This document shows positions 17,393-26,464 of a stretch of 64,000 bases of DNA, piece by piece. Origin of the DNA: Emergencia timonensis. GTDB taxonomy: Bacteria > Bacillota > Clostridia > Peptostreptococcales > Anaerovoracaceae. The stretch is taken from assembly GCF_900086585.1 (NCBI RefSeq), contig NZ_FLKM01000008.1, positions 1,178,001 to 1,242,000 on the forward strand. Reading direction: 5' to 3'. Positions within the stretch are counted from its first letter, which is position 1. The number at the start of each line of letters is the position of its first letter. The notes under the pieces were generated by a model, which worked only from the letters and a program-made list of their open reading frames with translations, made no database searches and was not told where the DNA came from. A program made the translations under genes and the position numbers.

Positions 17393-18295
17393 CTACTGCT
17401 GCACCTTGGCGAGCTCCGCCTTGGCGCTGATGACGGGGTTTCCGATGCGTCGGCTCATTGCAAGAGATGCAGCGACGCATTTGCCCAGATCCACGTCGCT
17501 ACCAATGCCCAGCTTGTTCAGGAGATTGACAAAGTCCTCCGTGGCGATGTTGCCTCTGGCGTTCGGGATGACGGGACACCCGCCCATGGCGCCCAGGGAC
17601 GTGTCAAAGTCCGTAATGCCGCCTTCCAAGGCAGCGTAAGCGTTGGCCATGCCGAAGCCTTCGGTGTCGTGGAGGTGGATGGATAGCTGTGAAGGCGAAA
17701 AGCTATCCAGGAATACACAGAGGGTGGATCGGATCTGATCGGGGGCTGCCATGCCGGCGGAATCTGCAAGGCCGATGGCGGAAGCGCCCAGTTCTATGCC
17801 GCGTCTGGCATAGGCGATGCTTCGCGAAACCGGCGTCTCGTCGCCAAAGGGGGAGCCAAAGACGGCGCCCAGTGCCAGGGTCACGTTGGCGCCAGGCAGC
17901 TTTGCGATTGCGGCAAGATCGGCAAAGCTCTTGTCAGCGGTGGTGTCAAAGCCTTTGGCGAATTCCTCACTGACGGAGAGGAAACAGGATACGTTGCTGA
18001 TGCCCAGGTCAAGCGAACGGCGTGCATCCTCGTAATCGTTGACCAGGCTGGTGATTTTTACGCCCTGTTCTTTGGCGTAGGGCAGGATGGCTGCAGCAAG
18101 GGCTTCCATATCCTGATACTGCCTGGTCAGCTTTGGGATTCTGGAAAAAACCCCCAGCTCGATTTCGTTGCAGCCGTAATCGATCATCGACTTGATCAGA
18201 GAGATTTTGATGTCTGTGGGCAGGAGCTGGTGATACCGCTGCCAGCCGTCCCTGGGACAGACCTCGTGGATGTTCACATGAGTTGGAAATTTCAT
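17393..18295 (-). CDS. Hydroxymethylglutaryl-CoA lyase-like (HMGL/DRE-TIM) protein
   Basis: DRE-TIM barrel lyase, 300 aa. N-terminal VNIHEVCPRDGWQ supplies the Arg-Asp pair of the metal/enolate site; IGLADSAGMA and LSIHLHDTEGFGMANAY supply the HxH metal motif; GGCP is also present. The family includes HMG-CoA lyase, which splits HMG-CoA to acetyl-CoA and acetoacetate, and relatives acting on other 3-hydroxy acyl-CoAs. The catalytic cysteine loop near GGCPVIPNARGN is present (GxCP form). It is the last of three minus-strand genes with a carboxylate carrier and an HpcH aldolase, suggesting a small catabolic module for a branched dicarboxylate. Exact substrate unknown. Confidence 0.78.
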   Translation of the reverse strand: MKFPTHVNIHEVCPRDGWQRYHQLLPTDIKISLIKSMIDYGCNEIELGVFSRIPKLTRQYQDMEALAAAILPYAKEQGVKITSLVNDYEDARRSLDLGISNVSCFLSVSEEFAKGFDTTADKSFADLAAIAKLPGANVTLALGAVFGSPFGDETPVSRSIAYARRGIELGASAIGLADSAGMAAPDQIRSTLCVFLDSFSPSQLSIHLHDTEGFGMANAYAALEGGITDFDTSLGAMGGCPVIPNARGNIATEDFVNLLNKLGIGSDVDLGKCVAASLAMSRRIGNPVISAKAELAKVQQ

Positions 18296-18317
18296 TTGCT
18301 ATACCTCCCTTCCTTTC

Positions 18318-19772
18318 TTAAAGCATGAGCAGGATGCTGGAGGTGACAAAAGCAGACACCATCCAAAGTCCCAGGACAAGAAGGCCCGATGACCAGATGA
18401 ACTTGTTGGTAATATTCTTTTCGCTGAGCAGCAGCGTCGCCTGCCCAGAGGAAGCAAAGGTCAGATACGCCATCTGTGCGCTGGTGCTGATTGCCACAGG
18501 AAATACGATGATGTTATAGCCTGCATCAAGAAACGGCATACAGAGGGATGCAACCAAAGCACTCATGATGTACATGGTAGCCGTGTTGGAGAAAAAGTTT
18601 GTAAGTACCGTCGAAAGGACGATGGCAATCCCCAGAAGGACCAACGGCGAGGAGGCCGTGATCGTGCTTCCCAGTTCGCCGACCAGCCAGCCTTTGATGC
18701 CGTAGTCGTCTGCCAGAAGCTGTCCGCCCAAGGTTGCAAGTGAACCGATAGCAAGGCAGATAGGCCAGTTGATGCCTTTGGTAAAGGCTTCGTTCAAGTC
18801 AAAGATGCGCTCCCCGTCTACGCGGACCAGAGCGAGAACCGCCATGACAGCGCAGCCGAAGACGATGTTTTCCATGCCTTTCAGACCGGAGATGACAGGA
18901 AGGTTCTCGGGGATAAAGCCGTAAAAGAAGGTGTAGACCGCGATGAGGAGGAATGCCAGCAGCGGGATCAGCTGTTTGCGGCTCGGGTTCGTGTTGTCTG
19001 TACCCAGAACCTGGATCAGGGCTACTCCGGGGAGCTTGTTCATGTCACATCTGAAGATGAATTTCATGGAGAGGATGTACACGAAGATGAATACTACCAG
19101 CAGAATCAGGGAGTAAAGGGAGAAGGCGTAGGGTGGGATGTCAACGCCGGTGCCGTCGATAAAGAACTGCGCCGTCGCCCAGTGGAGTGCATTCATCTTT
19201 CCCATGATATTGACGCCTACGCAGGCGCTGGTAAAGCATCCCAGATAGAGAAGGCGGCCGAACTGCGAGTTCGGGTCGATATCGGCCTCTTTGCAGATGC
19301 TTTTGAGCAGGACGAAGCAGATAATCAGCGCGCCGAAGACACCGACAAAGACGGCAGCCGTTGCCATGGTGATCATCAGCACGGCAATGATGAGCAGCGG
19401 ACGCTTCTGGAAGCCTTTTCTGGTCAAAATAAAGCGGGCGATGGTTTCGCCGGTGCCATCGCGGACGATGACGTAACTCAGGGCGAAGAGGGTCATGACC
19501 TGCCATACCATCGGGTTTCCGATAAAAGCGCCGATGACGCCTGCCGGTTCAAAGATGCCGCTATAGACCAGGGCGCACATGGAAAACAGGGCGGCAAGAA
19601 TACAGTCGTTGGTCGCAATCAGGCCGATGATGGTGCCGACAAAGATGAGGACGATGGTGACACCAGCGTCAGTAATGCCTTCGGCCCAAGGAGAGACAAA
19701 GCTTGGCAGCAGGAAGGAAAACAGGAACATGACGGCGGCTCCTATGTAATATTGTTTGCTTTTCTTATCCAT
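18318..19772 (-). CDS. Carboxylate carrier, DASS/SLC13-like permease
   Basis: About 484 aa with 11-13 hydrophobic helices and the DASS-like repeats LTNFFSNTATMYIMSAL and NPMVWQVMTLFALSY. Family members exchange or Na+-couple dicarboxylates or tricarboxylates. I place the start at 19772 because GAAAGG lies 7 bases upstream; an in-frame ATG six codons earlier lacks a good site. It sits 23 bases from the lyase gene and 20 from the aldolase gene, so it probably imports the substrate those enzymes process. A cation or anion permease of another IT-superfamily branch is a weaker alternative. Confidence 0.8.
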   Translation of the reverse strand: MDKKSKQYYIGAAVMFLFSFLLPSFVSPWAEGITDAGVTIVLIFVGTIIGLIATNDCILAALFSMCALVYSGIFEPAGVIGAFIGNPMVWQVMTLFALSYVIVRDGTGETIARFILTRKGFQKRPLLIIAVLMITMATAAVFVGVFGALIICFVLLKSICKEADIDPNSQFGRLLYLGCFTSACVGVNIMGKMNALHWATAQFFIDGTGVDIPPYAFSLYSLILLVVFIFVYILSMKFIFRCDMNKLPGVALIQVLGTDNTNPSRKQLIPLLAFLLIAVYTFFYGFIPENLPVISGLKGMENIVFGCAVMAVLALVRVDGERIFDLNEAFTKGINWPICLAIGSLATLGGQLLADDYGIKGWLVGELGSTITASSPLVLLGIAIVLSTVLTNFFSNTATMYIMSALVASLCMPFLDAGYNIIVFPVAISTSAQMAYLTFASSGQATLLLSEKNITNKFIWSSGLLVLGLWMVSAFVTSSILLML

Positions 19773-19792
19773 TTTGTTACCTTTCTTCATTA

Positions 19793-20560
19793 CTAGATCT
19801 GGAGATTCGTTCTCGCCTCGCGGGCGGTGTCCTGGAGATCATTCTGAATCTGTATCTCAGGACTTCCGCACATGATTAGGCGGCAGGCTTTGCCTGTGAT
19901 GTCCCGACTGTCAGAGGGTTCCATGATCATACTCGTGTAGATTTTGCCATGTTTTTCGGCGAGAACTTCTGCCTTTGCTGCGGCTTCGCGTACTTTTGGG
20001 TGGTCGATCTGGCCGGCAACGCCCAGGGAGACGGACAGGTCAAACTGCCCGGTGCCCAGGCAGTCGATGCCGTCCAGGCTGATGATGTCTTCCATCTCCG
20101 CAAGGCCTTGCGCGTCTTCGATGGTGGCAACGATGAAGAGATCCTCGTTGGTCTTTTTGTAATAATCGGCGGGGGTATCGCTGCCGTAGTAGTTGGCTCT
20201 GGTGAAGGGGCAGGCGCCGCGATTTCCCAGAGGCGGATAGTAGGCTGCGTCTACAAGGGTGACAGCGTCTTCTTTGCTGCTGACGTTTGGCACCAGGAGA
20301 CTGGTGATGCCCATGTCCAGGACCTGGTTGATCAGGATGGGGTCGATGTCAGAGATTCTCACCATGACAGCCAGGTCCACAGCTTCTGCGGCGCGAATCA
20401 TAGATAACATCTGTTCATGGGAGATGTGACCGTGCTCGCCGTCGATGATGACATAGTCAAAGTGCCGTGCCATTTCGACGATTTCTGGTGAGGGGATTTG
20501 GACAAAACAACCGAATAGACAGTCGTTTTCCGCTAATAGGGTTCGTAGATTTTTTCTCAT
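19793..20560 (-). CDS. HpcH/HpaI-type aldolase/citrate lyase family protein
   Basis: Class II, metal-dependent aldolase fold, 255 aa. Motifs seen are FDYVIIDGEHGHIS (metal/substrate histidine, ~35-48), MVRISDIDP (substrate Arg), NRGACPFTRANYY, and VATIEDAQGLAEMEDI with the metal-binding glutamate. Typical members cleave 4-hydroxy-2-oxo-dicarboxylates to pyruvate plus an aldehyde. GAAAGGAAT gives the ribosome site. It is the first gene of the minus-strand trio, transcribed divergently from the LysR regulator across a 150-base AT-rich gap. Confidence 0.85.
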   Translation of the reverse strand: MRKNLRTLLAENDCLFGCFVQIPSPEIVEMARHFDYVIIDGEHGHISHEQMLSMIRAAEAVDLAVMVRISDIDPILINQVLDMGITSLLVPNVSSKEDAVTLVDAAYYPPLGNRGACPFTRANYYGSDTPADYYKKTNEDLFIVATIEDAQGLAEMEDIISLDGIDCLGTGQFDLSVSLGVAGQIDHPKVREAAAKAEVLAEKHGKIYTSMIMEPSDSRDITGKACRLIMCGSPEIQIQNDLQDTAREARTNLQI

Positions 20561-20712
20561 TTGTTTGGATTCCTTTCTTCAATTGATTAGATTATATATA
20601 AAGTCGATTAAAAAGTGAAATGCATCGTTTTTGTTAAAATTAATAACTGTTTGGAATAAGTGTCTTGCCAGCCTGCGGCCGCTTTGGTATAGTAGGGTTA
20701 AGGAGGTGCGTC

Positions 20713-21588
20713 ATGACCATTGATCAACTGGAACATTTCTATGCGCTTTCGCAGTGCAGGAATTACACACTGGCTGCGAATCAGCTTTACATCTCACAGC
20801 CGGCACTGAGCAAGAGCATTCAGGCGCTGGAGAAGGAGCTGCACCTGGACCTGGTGCATCGCAATACGAGGACGGTAACCCTTACGGCGGAGGGGATCGC
20901 TTTCGCGGACACCTGCAGGGAGCTGCTGCACACGCTGCGCCATGGGATCAACAACGCAAAATCCGCATCTGGCACACTGAACGGCAGGGTGGTTTTCGGT
21001 CTGCCCTCTGACCACTATGATGCCGCTGCAATCAGTCTGCTTTCCGTCTTGAACGAGAAGCAGCCGGGCATACGGGCAGATCTGAAGTTCTTCCCGCCCA
21101 ACGGATTGCTGCGGGCGCTGGATAACGATGCAGTGGACTTTATCTTTTCTTCCGACTGGCCCAGAGCGGAAAATCTGGCGTTTCTTCGGGTCTGCGAGAG
21201 TGTAAACTGTGCGGTTCTGCCAAAGGATCACAGGCTGGCAGAGAGGGACGAGATTTCCTTCACAGAGCTGAAAAACGAAAACTTTCTCGCCATTTCTTAC
21301 ATGGTCTCTGGCAGGGAGCACGATTTGATCATTGAACTTGCAAGGGAGGCAGGCCTTTCGCCCAACTTGAACTATGAAGCAAACTCCTTTCCAGAGCTTT
21401 TGATGATGGTTGCGGCAAAGCGGGGCGTGACCGTTTTGGCAGATGAACACAAAGCTTTGCAAACGGATGCGGTCGTCTTTGTTCCGCTGAAAGACGCACC
21501 GAGAAAAGAAGAAAACCTGATTTGGAAGAAAAGCGATAACCCGTGCATTTCGGCGGTGGCAGAGCTGGCAGCAAAGCAGACAGTGTGA
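20713..21588 (+). CDS. LysR-family transcriptional regulator
   Basis: 291 aa, the standard LysR size. An N-terminal winged helix starts MTIDQLEHFYALSQCRNYTLAANQLYISQPALSKSIQALEKEL (residues 1-43, helix-turn-helix about 20-40), followed by the two-lobed ligand domain. The ATG at 20713 is chosen because AAGGAGGT precedes it; an upstream in-frame start at 20665 lacks a site. Divergent orientation to the aldolase/carrier/lyase genes is the usual sign that it controls them from the shared intergenic region, with their substrate as co-inducer. This is inference from layout. Confidence 0.88.
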   Translation: MTIDQLEHFYALSQCRNYTLAANQLYISQPALSKSIQALEKELHLDLVHRNTRTVTLTAEGIAFADTCRELLHTLRHGINNAKSASGTLNGRVVFGLPSDHYDAAAISLLSVLNEKQPGIRADLKFFPPNGLLRALDNDAVDFIFSSDWPRAENLAFLRVCESVNCAVLPKDHRLAERDEISFTELKNENFLAISYMVSGREHDLIIELAREAGLSPNLNYEANSFPELLMMVAAKRGVTVLADEHKALQTDAVVFVPLKDAPRKEENLIWKKSDNPCISAVAELAAKQTV

Positions 21589-21600
21589 GGGGGAATTGTA

Positions 21601-22548
21601 ATGAGATATTATACAAAAGAATGGTATGATCTGATGCAGAAAACCAACTATACTTTCGGAATGAAGAAGATTCCCGACCAGGACTATTCGGAGGCTGAAA
21701 TCAAGGCTTTTTACGATAAAGCATTGAAGAAGATGATTGCAGAGGAAAAGAAATGCTATAATGAACCGCCTTTTTTTCTCTTTGACGCATCGGATATTGA
21801 TCCTGAGAGCACCGACTTGGAAGATTGGATTTTTGTCGATGAGGAAACGGGAAGTTTTATCAGACCAAAGTCTTTTGAGGAAGTGAAATCACATCTGGAA
21901 AAGGAACAGAGGGAAGCGCAGACAGAATATGAGAACCGCCCACCCTTTGACCCCTCGGAGACGATTCGGCTGTTTGAAGAAAGCTACAGAACCCGCATGA
22001 AGTATGGCGGCAGCAGATTTCCGGGATGGGTGCTGGAAAAGGTGGACAGGCGTTTGCTGGCGCTGAACTTGCTGCCTGAGAGTGTCTATTCGCTGCTAAA
22101 GATGGAGGAAAGGGCGAATCAGAAGGCATTGAGAGCCATCAATAAGAGGGCAGAAAGAGAATGGAGCAAGCAGCGAAAGCAAATCCCCAGAGAGGTTTAT
22201 GTGGCTCTTCCGCAGCACGATAGCTGCATATTGTTCCTGAGACGACATGGAAAAGATGTTGTCATGGTGATTCGTGAAGATGGTTTTTGTAAGGAAGGCG
22301 CCCGTCCATATCGTAAGATTGTATTCAAGGACGTGATTTCTTTTGAACGGGAAAAAGGGCTGTATATACGTACCTATGAAGACCAGGGGCGCCGCACTTC
22401 AAATTGTACGTATGTCCATGATGAAGTGTATCTGCTGACGGATGGAAGCTATGAGATCCATTTTTTGGTTTCGACTAGAGATGTGAGATATGTTACGGTT
22501 AGGTACCGGGGTATTAGGTGTGAAAGGGGTGTAACGATTGAGAAATGA
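21601..22548 (+). CDS. DUF4085-like protein of unknown function
   Basis: 315-residue soluble protein starting MRYYTKEWYDLMQK, which resembles the start of DUF4085 proteins of Firmicutes. The N-terminal half is charged and helical (DYSEAEIKAFYDKALKKMI, a run of Lys/Glu). The C-terminal ~110 residues are beta-rich and read like a small domain that would bind a partner. It begins 12 bases after lysR with GAGGGGG as ribosome site and overlaps the next gene region. I do not know its function. Confidence 0.6.
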   Translation: MRYYTKEWYDLMQKTNYTFGMKKIPDQDYSEAEIKAFYDKALKKMIAEEKKCYNEPPFFLFDASDIDPESTDLEDWIFVDEETGSFIRPKSFEEVKSHLEKEQREAQTEYENRPPFDPSETIRLFEESYRTRMKYGGSRFPGWVLEKVDRRLLALNLLPESVYSLLKMEERANQKALRAINKRAEREWSKQRKQIPREVYVALPQHDSCILFLRRHGKDVVMVIREDGFCKEGARPYRKIVFKDVISFEREKGLYIRTYEDQGRRTSNCTYVHDEVYLLTDGSYEIHFLVSTRDVRYVTVRYRGIRCERGVTIEK

Positions 22549-22562
22549 AGGGAGGTACGTGT

Positions 22563-23336
22563 GTGACGAAAATAAAGCGATATTTTAAACTTGACGCTGT
22601 TGGCGTGTGTATGACGATTTATTCAATTATCATTGTGGCAGTTACCACTGTTAACCAATCACAGCTTATTGAAAAAGTCGTAGCTTTTTCCTATTTTGCG
22701 TTGATTATCCTGTACTTGTTATTGAGACTTGTCTTCGTGAACTACGAATTTAGTTTTTTTGTTGTATTGGGGATTGTCATTCTTCCGATGCTTGTCTTTG
22801 TGTTGGGATCGAAGAGTCAATTGATTGAAGAGGTCAGCCTGGTTATACCGATTTGCCTTGGGGTTTTAATGGGAGTGCTGACTTTTGTGCGGAAGGGCGA
22901 TGATATCAAAGAATATAAGATCGCCATAGCAGCGGTAAGTATTTTCTGGATTTTGTCTTTTATCAATGCAGCGGACTTTGTGGAGGTGACCTTTGACTCG
23001 GGAGAAATAAAGTCAGTTGACGTAGAGGTTCAGGAGAAAGCCTACGCTGTTAGTGGAAGGATGATTGAGGAATATGCTTTTTATGTATACGGGGACTTTG
23101 AAGGGCAAGAGGATCTTCCTATTGAAGTGACTTTTGAACAATACAGAAAATTAGAAACAGGAGATAAGATAAAGGTAAATGTGGGGGAGGGGTTGTTTCA
23201 TCGAGGATACTACTATTATGAGAGAAATCCCGTACCGAGTTCAAAAACTCATTTTTCAATTATTGATGATGGCAGCGATGAGTTCCTGCATTTTTTAGAA
23301 GATGAGAAACTGACGTATGAGGTAGAAAGTGACTAA
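22563..23336 (+). CDS. Hypothetical membrane protein
   Basis: 257 aa from a GTG start (GGGAGG nine bases upstream); an ATG at 22545 is a weaker option. Roughly five hydrophobic helices fill residues 12-150, then a beta-rich outer or cytoplasmic domain (~155-257) containing paired acidic strands (FDSGEIKSVDVEVQEK). No family recognised. It follows the DUF4085-like gene closely and probably shares its transcript. Base composition is lower in G+C than the operons around it, as is the whole 22.5-25 kb stretch. Confidence 0.6.
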   Translation: MTKIKRYFKLDAVGVCMTIYSIIIVAVTTVNQSQLIEKVVAFSYFALIILYLLLRLVFVNYEFSFFVVLGIVILPMLVFVLGSKSQLIEEVSLVIPICLGVLMGVLTFVRKGDDIKEYKIAIAAVSIFWILSFINAADFVEVTFDSGEIKSVDVEVQEKAYAVSGRMIEEYAFYVYGDFEGQEDLPIEVTFEQYRKLETGDKIKVNVGEGLFHRGYYYYERNPVPSSKTHFSIIDDGSDEFLHFLEDEKLTYEVESD

Positions 23337-23432
23337 AACTTTTGTAACATAAGTAAATCGTAAATAAGTAAATCGAAATTTACTAGATTTGGCTTATAGT
23401 GTCGAGAAAAAGTATGAGAGTATGAAAGAATT

Positions 23433-24060
23433 TTACCAATAGATATGAATGTGTATCATGAGCTCAATGTAAATCAATGCCTGAAGGAGCTCAACCATGA
23501 TGTGCTTCGCTTCAGTTTTTAGTGCAGCAGGGATTGTAATATTTACATTAGCTGAGGTGTAGCAGTTTGGCAGGGTGACTTTAAAAGCGTTATTGGTTAC
23601 TTCGATTTTAGGCTCTAAACCAGTTTTGCCGTATGCTTTTACTCTCTTTGGCATACCAGTACCGTAGGCCTCAATCGGTTCCAGGCGATAGAAAATTGCT
23701 GCCAACTTTGGATTTTTACAAACGGAAAGACCGAGCATAATATTATCCAGAGTGATGCCAATAGGCAAACCACCGACAGAAATAAATTCACGTCTGTCCT
23801 GAAATGTGGTCTTATCTGTTCCGGTAAATGTGGCAGCTTTTATCGTATGACTGCACTGGTCCGATAAAAGCAGAGTAATATTGGAGTAAATGCCATCTTG
23901 AGATATCATGCCGAGGGTCTGCATTTTAGCAGCGTCAAATGGTATATTTCGCTTCCTGAATTGTTCCTTGTTATATCAGGTTTGATCGAATCGCGGATCA
24001 TGTTATTCAGTTGTAAAATTACTTGATCAGCATTCTCTATACCAATGACATGACCATTGT
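23433..24060 (-). pseudogene. Decayed AlbA-domain ATP-binding transcriptional regulator
   Basis: On the minus strand, 24055-23960 encodes GHVIGIENADQVILQLNNM.., the AlbA_2 N-terminal DNA-binding fragment. A frameshift and stop follow near 23925. A second frame (23924-23433) resumes with SQDGIYSNITLLLSDQC and later IEAYGTGMPKRVKAY, the C-terminal half of the same protein type. Within it, DRREF is joined directly to ISVGGLP, so roughly 70-90 residues usually found between are deleted. No start codon or intact frame remains. This is a gene remnant, probably from an old mobile or accessory locus. Confidence 0.75.
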
Positions 24061-24353
24061 CTTATTGTCATTCTTATCAAATTGTAATCACGTGATGAGA
24101 AAAAATAATGAATTTCACAAATAAACACGGGTGAAGTTCTACTTGTTCTGATTACATCATTCTGATAGTATTGCTACTATTCCGAAAATAGGGTATACTC
24201 TTGATTGATGTGAGGCGTAGAACTTTGAAACAAAGGCTTTCTGTAGGAACTGATAATTTACAATAAGGCTTCCATGTTAATATGCATTGCTTGCAGCAAC
24301 GGGCAGTTCCTAATACAATGGCGTTAACGAATGAGGAAAAGAGGTTATTCAAA

Positions 24354-24863
24354 ATGTTAAATGAAAACATGAAAGCAATCAGAAAATCAAAAGGACTTTC
24401 GCAAGAAGAGCTAGGCATCAAGCTGAATGTGGTGAGACAGACAATCTCTAAATGGGAGCAAGGACTGTCAGTCCCTGATTCTGATATGCTAATTTCCATA
24501 TCAGAGGCACTTGAAACACCCGTGAGCACTTTGCTTGGCGAAACTGTGATTGAGCCTGAGGCTGATGATTTAAAGGTGATTTCTGAAAAATTGGAGATTA
24601 TAAACTTGCAGTTGGCACAGAGGAAGACCACGAGGCGCAAAGTGCTCCATTGGCTGCTGATCTCCTTGTGTGTGGCCATAGTAATCATTTCTGCGGTCTT
24701 AATCGTATTGAATAGTTCTTACTTGGGTTGGGATTATCATGACTCTGAAACAGCCGTTGCCGTTGCAGCTTTACACGCATTTGAATGGCTGTTTGTCAGA
24801 TTAGCCCCGATCATTCTTATCGGTGCGATCGTTGGGATTTTCTTGACACGGAAGAAAGTATAA
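24354..24863 (+). CDS. XRE-family HTH regulator with C-terminal membrane anchor
   Basis: 169 aa. The start at 24354 is chosen because MLNENMKAIRKSKGLSQEE is the normal beginning of this family; earlier in-frame starts (24282, 24318) add an unlikely tail. Residues 5-60 form the Cro/C1 helix-turn-helix (VRQTISKWEQGLSVPDSDML). Residues ~100-165 hold two hydrophobic segments separated by a short polar loop, giving a membrane-tethered repressor layout. Ligand and targets are unknown; the phosphatase gene 86 bases downstream may be one. Confidence 0.82.
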   Translation: MLNENMKAIRKSKGLSQEELGIKLNVVRQTISKWEQGLSVPDSDMLISISEALETPVSTLLGETVIEPEADDLKVISEKLEIINLQLAQRKTTRRKVLHWLLISLCVAIVIISAVLIVLNSSYLGWDYHDSETAVAVAALHAFEWLFVRLAPIILIGAIVGIFLTRKKV

Positions 24864-24949
24864 AGCGGCTTTACTTTTGAAGTGTCGTGAAACTGCGATA
24901 ACCTGCCAAAACATAAGCAAATCAGTACATTTTAGGAGGACTTTTAATT

Positions 24950-25408
24950 ATGATTAAGATACTTTTTGTGTGCCACGGCAACATCTGTCGTTCACCGATG
25001 GCGGAATTCATGCTAAAGGATATGGTCGCTCGCAAGGGCTTGCAACACCAATTCCACATCGAGTCGGCGGCTACCAGCCGTGAGGAAATCGGCAACGATA
25101 TTCACCGCGGTACCAAGGCAAAACTGCGTGAGGCGGGCATTCCTTTTGAACGCCGTGGCGCCCGCCAGGTTACACCCGGCGACTATGATGATTTTGATTA
25201 CTTGATTGTAATGGATCAGGAAAATATTCGTGGCCTCGGGCGCATCATCAAACAAGACCCAGAGAACAAAATCTACAAGCTACTGGATTTCGCAGGGCAG
25301 GATCGGGACATCGCTGACCCTTGGTATACGGGGAACTTTGACGATACCTACGAGGATATTCTGATAGGACTTGAAGGTCTGATGCGGTTCTTAGAGAAAA
25401 AAGCATAA
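24950..25408 (+). CDS. Low-molecular-weight protein-tyrosine phosphatase
   Basis: 152-residue cytoplasmic phosphatase. The active-site loop CHGNICRS (residues 8-15, CX5R) and the C-terminal general-acid DPWYTGNFDDTYEDI are both present. The family dephosphorylates protein tyrosine or arginine and often regulates capsule or stress responses. AGGAGG precedes the ATG. Its closest neighbour is the XRE regulator; no kinase or capsule gene is in view. Length and motifs are complete. Confidence 0.92.
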   Translation: MIKILFVCHGNICRSPMAEFMLKDMVARKGLQHQFHIESAATSREEIGNDIHRGTKAKLREAGIPFERRGARQVTPGDYDDFDYLIVMDQENIRGLGRIIKQDPENKIYKLLDFAGQDRDIADPWYTGNFDDTYEDILIGLEGLMRFLEKKA

Positions 25409-25572
25409 GATATGGCGAGCAGAACATCTATTGTCTAACTTAGGCTATGCTAGGTCCGTACTCCCTTCGCAGTTTGAACTTCAGTTCTCTGGGGTTAAAA
25501 CCAGCGGACGTGCCTCATCCCTCATCCTCCCCCTCCACAAACAACCTTCACTCAAACCAAAAAATCATTCAT

Positions 25573-25614
25573 AAATCCCCCTTACGAAAATATATTGGTA
25601 AGGGAGATTTTTTT
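25573..25614 (+). promoter_or_regulatory. Terminator-like hairpin overlapping dac ribosome site
   Basis: Thirteen-position stem with one mismatch (AAATCCCCCTTAC / GTAAGGGAGATTT), followed by T residues, ending five bases before the ATG of the D,D-carboxypeptidase. The only ribosome-binding candidate for that gene (GGGAG) is inside the 3' arm. It could be an attenuator, a translational lock, or the terminator of an upstream transcript. Confidence 0.6.
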
Positions 25615-25618
25615 ATTT

Positions 25619-26464
25619 ATGAAAAAGGTATTGATAATTATTTGTGTGATTTTAGCCTTCATCTTTGGTCTGATGATCTTTGGCTATCTATCTGAACCAG
25701 GCAGTAAGGTTACTGCGGCAGACTTGCCCACGCCGCCGTCAGTCAGCGCCCAGCAGGCGATTTTGATCGACGGTAAGACAGGCGAGGTTCTCTTTGAGAA
25801 AAATGCTGATGAAAAGGGGTATCCGGCCAGTACCACCAAAATCATGACCGCGCTGGTCGCACTAGATGTCTGTAAGGAGAGCGGCATCGGTATTGATGAA
25901 GAAGTGGCCATTCCCAAGGTGGCGGTAGGCGTGGAAGGCTCATCTCTATACTTGAAGGAGAATGAGAAGAAAACCATAGAAGAGCTGCTCTATGGGGTCA
26001 TGCTCCGTTCGGGCAATGACGGAGCAACAGCGCTGGCGGCCTGTATGGGAGGCAACTTGGAACATTTTATCCGGATGATGAACGAAAAAGCGGAGCGTTT
26101 GGGGTGTACAGGCACGAATTTTGTGAATCCCAGCGGACTCTTTGATGAAAACCACTATACGACTGCGCGAGATTTAGCGAAAATTGCCAAATGTGCGATG
26201 GAAAACAAAACTTTTCGCAAAGTAGTAGGAACAAAAACGTGGAAACAGTATACAAATAAGAATAAGACCGTATTCCAGTACGACGGAGCCACGGGCATCA
26301 AAATCGGCTTTACCAAAGCGTCCGGCAGGACTTTGGTCGCTTCGGCAAAACGGGGAGATGTGGAGATGATCTGCGTCGTCCTCAACGATGGAGACTGGTT
26401 CAACGACGCTTATAGTCTGATGGACTACGGATTCAACGTAAAGGGGTGTAACAATGAAAAATAA
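25619..26464 (+). CDS. D-alanyl-D-alanine carboxypeptidase (DacF-like, S11 family)
   Basis: Exported penicillin-binding protein that trims the terminal D-Ala of peptidoglycan stem peptides. 281 aa. A signal peptide spans residues 1-~25; ASTTKIMTAL holds the SxxK nucleophile, SGNDGATALA the SxN motif, and TGIKIGFTKASGRTL the KxG-type motif. The start is set at 25619 at the head of the signal peptide. The family's extra C-terminal beta domain and amphipathic anchor are absent, so it is short. It overlaps the next gene by 11 bases. Confidence 0.9.
   Translation: MKKVLIIICVILAFIFGLMIFGYLSEPGSKVTAADLPTPPSVSAQQAILIDGKTGEVLFEKNADEKGYPASTTKIMTALVALDVCKESGIGIDEEVAIPKVAVGVEGSSLYLKENEKKTIEELLYGVMLRSGNDGATALAACMGGNLEHFIRMMNEKAERLGCTGTNFVNPSGLFDENHYTTARDLAKIAKCAMENKTFRKVVGTKTWKQYTNKNKTVFQYDGATGIKIGFTKASGRTLVASAKRGDVEMICVVLNDGDWFNDAYSLMDYGFNVKGCNNEK

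Noticed and set aside
17393..18295. 3-keto-5-aminohexanoate cleavage enzyme (kce)
   Set aside because: The motifs (CPRDGW, HLHDTEG) are HMGL/DRE-TIM, not the DUF849 family.
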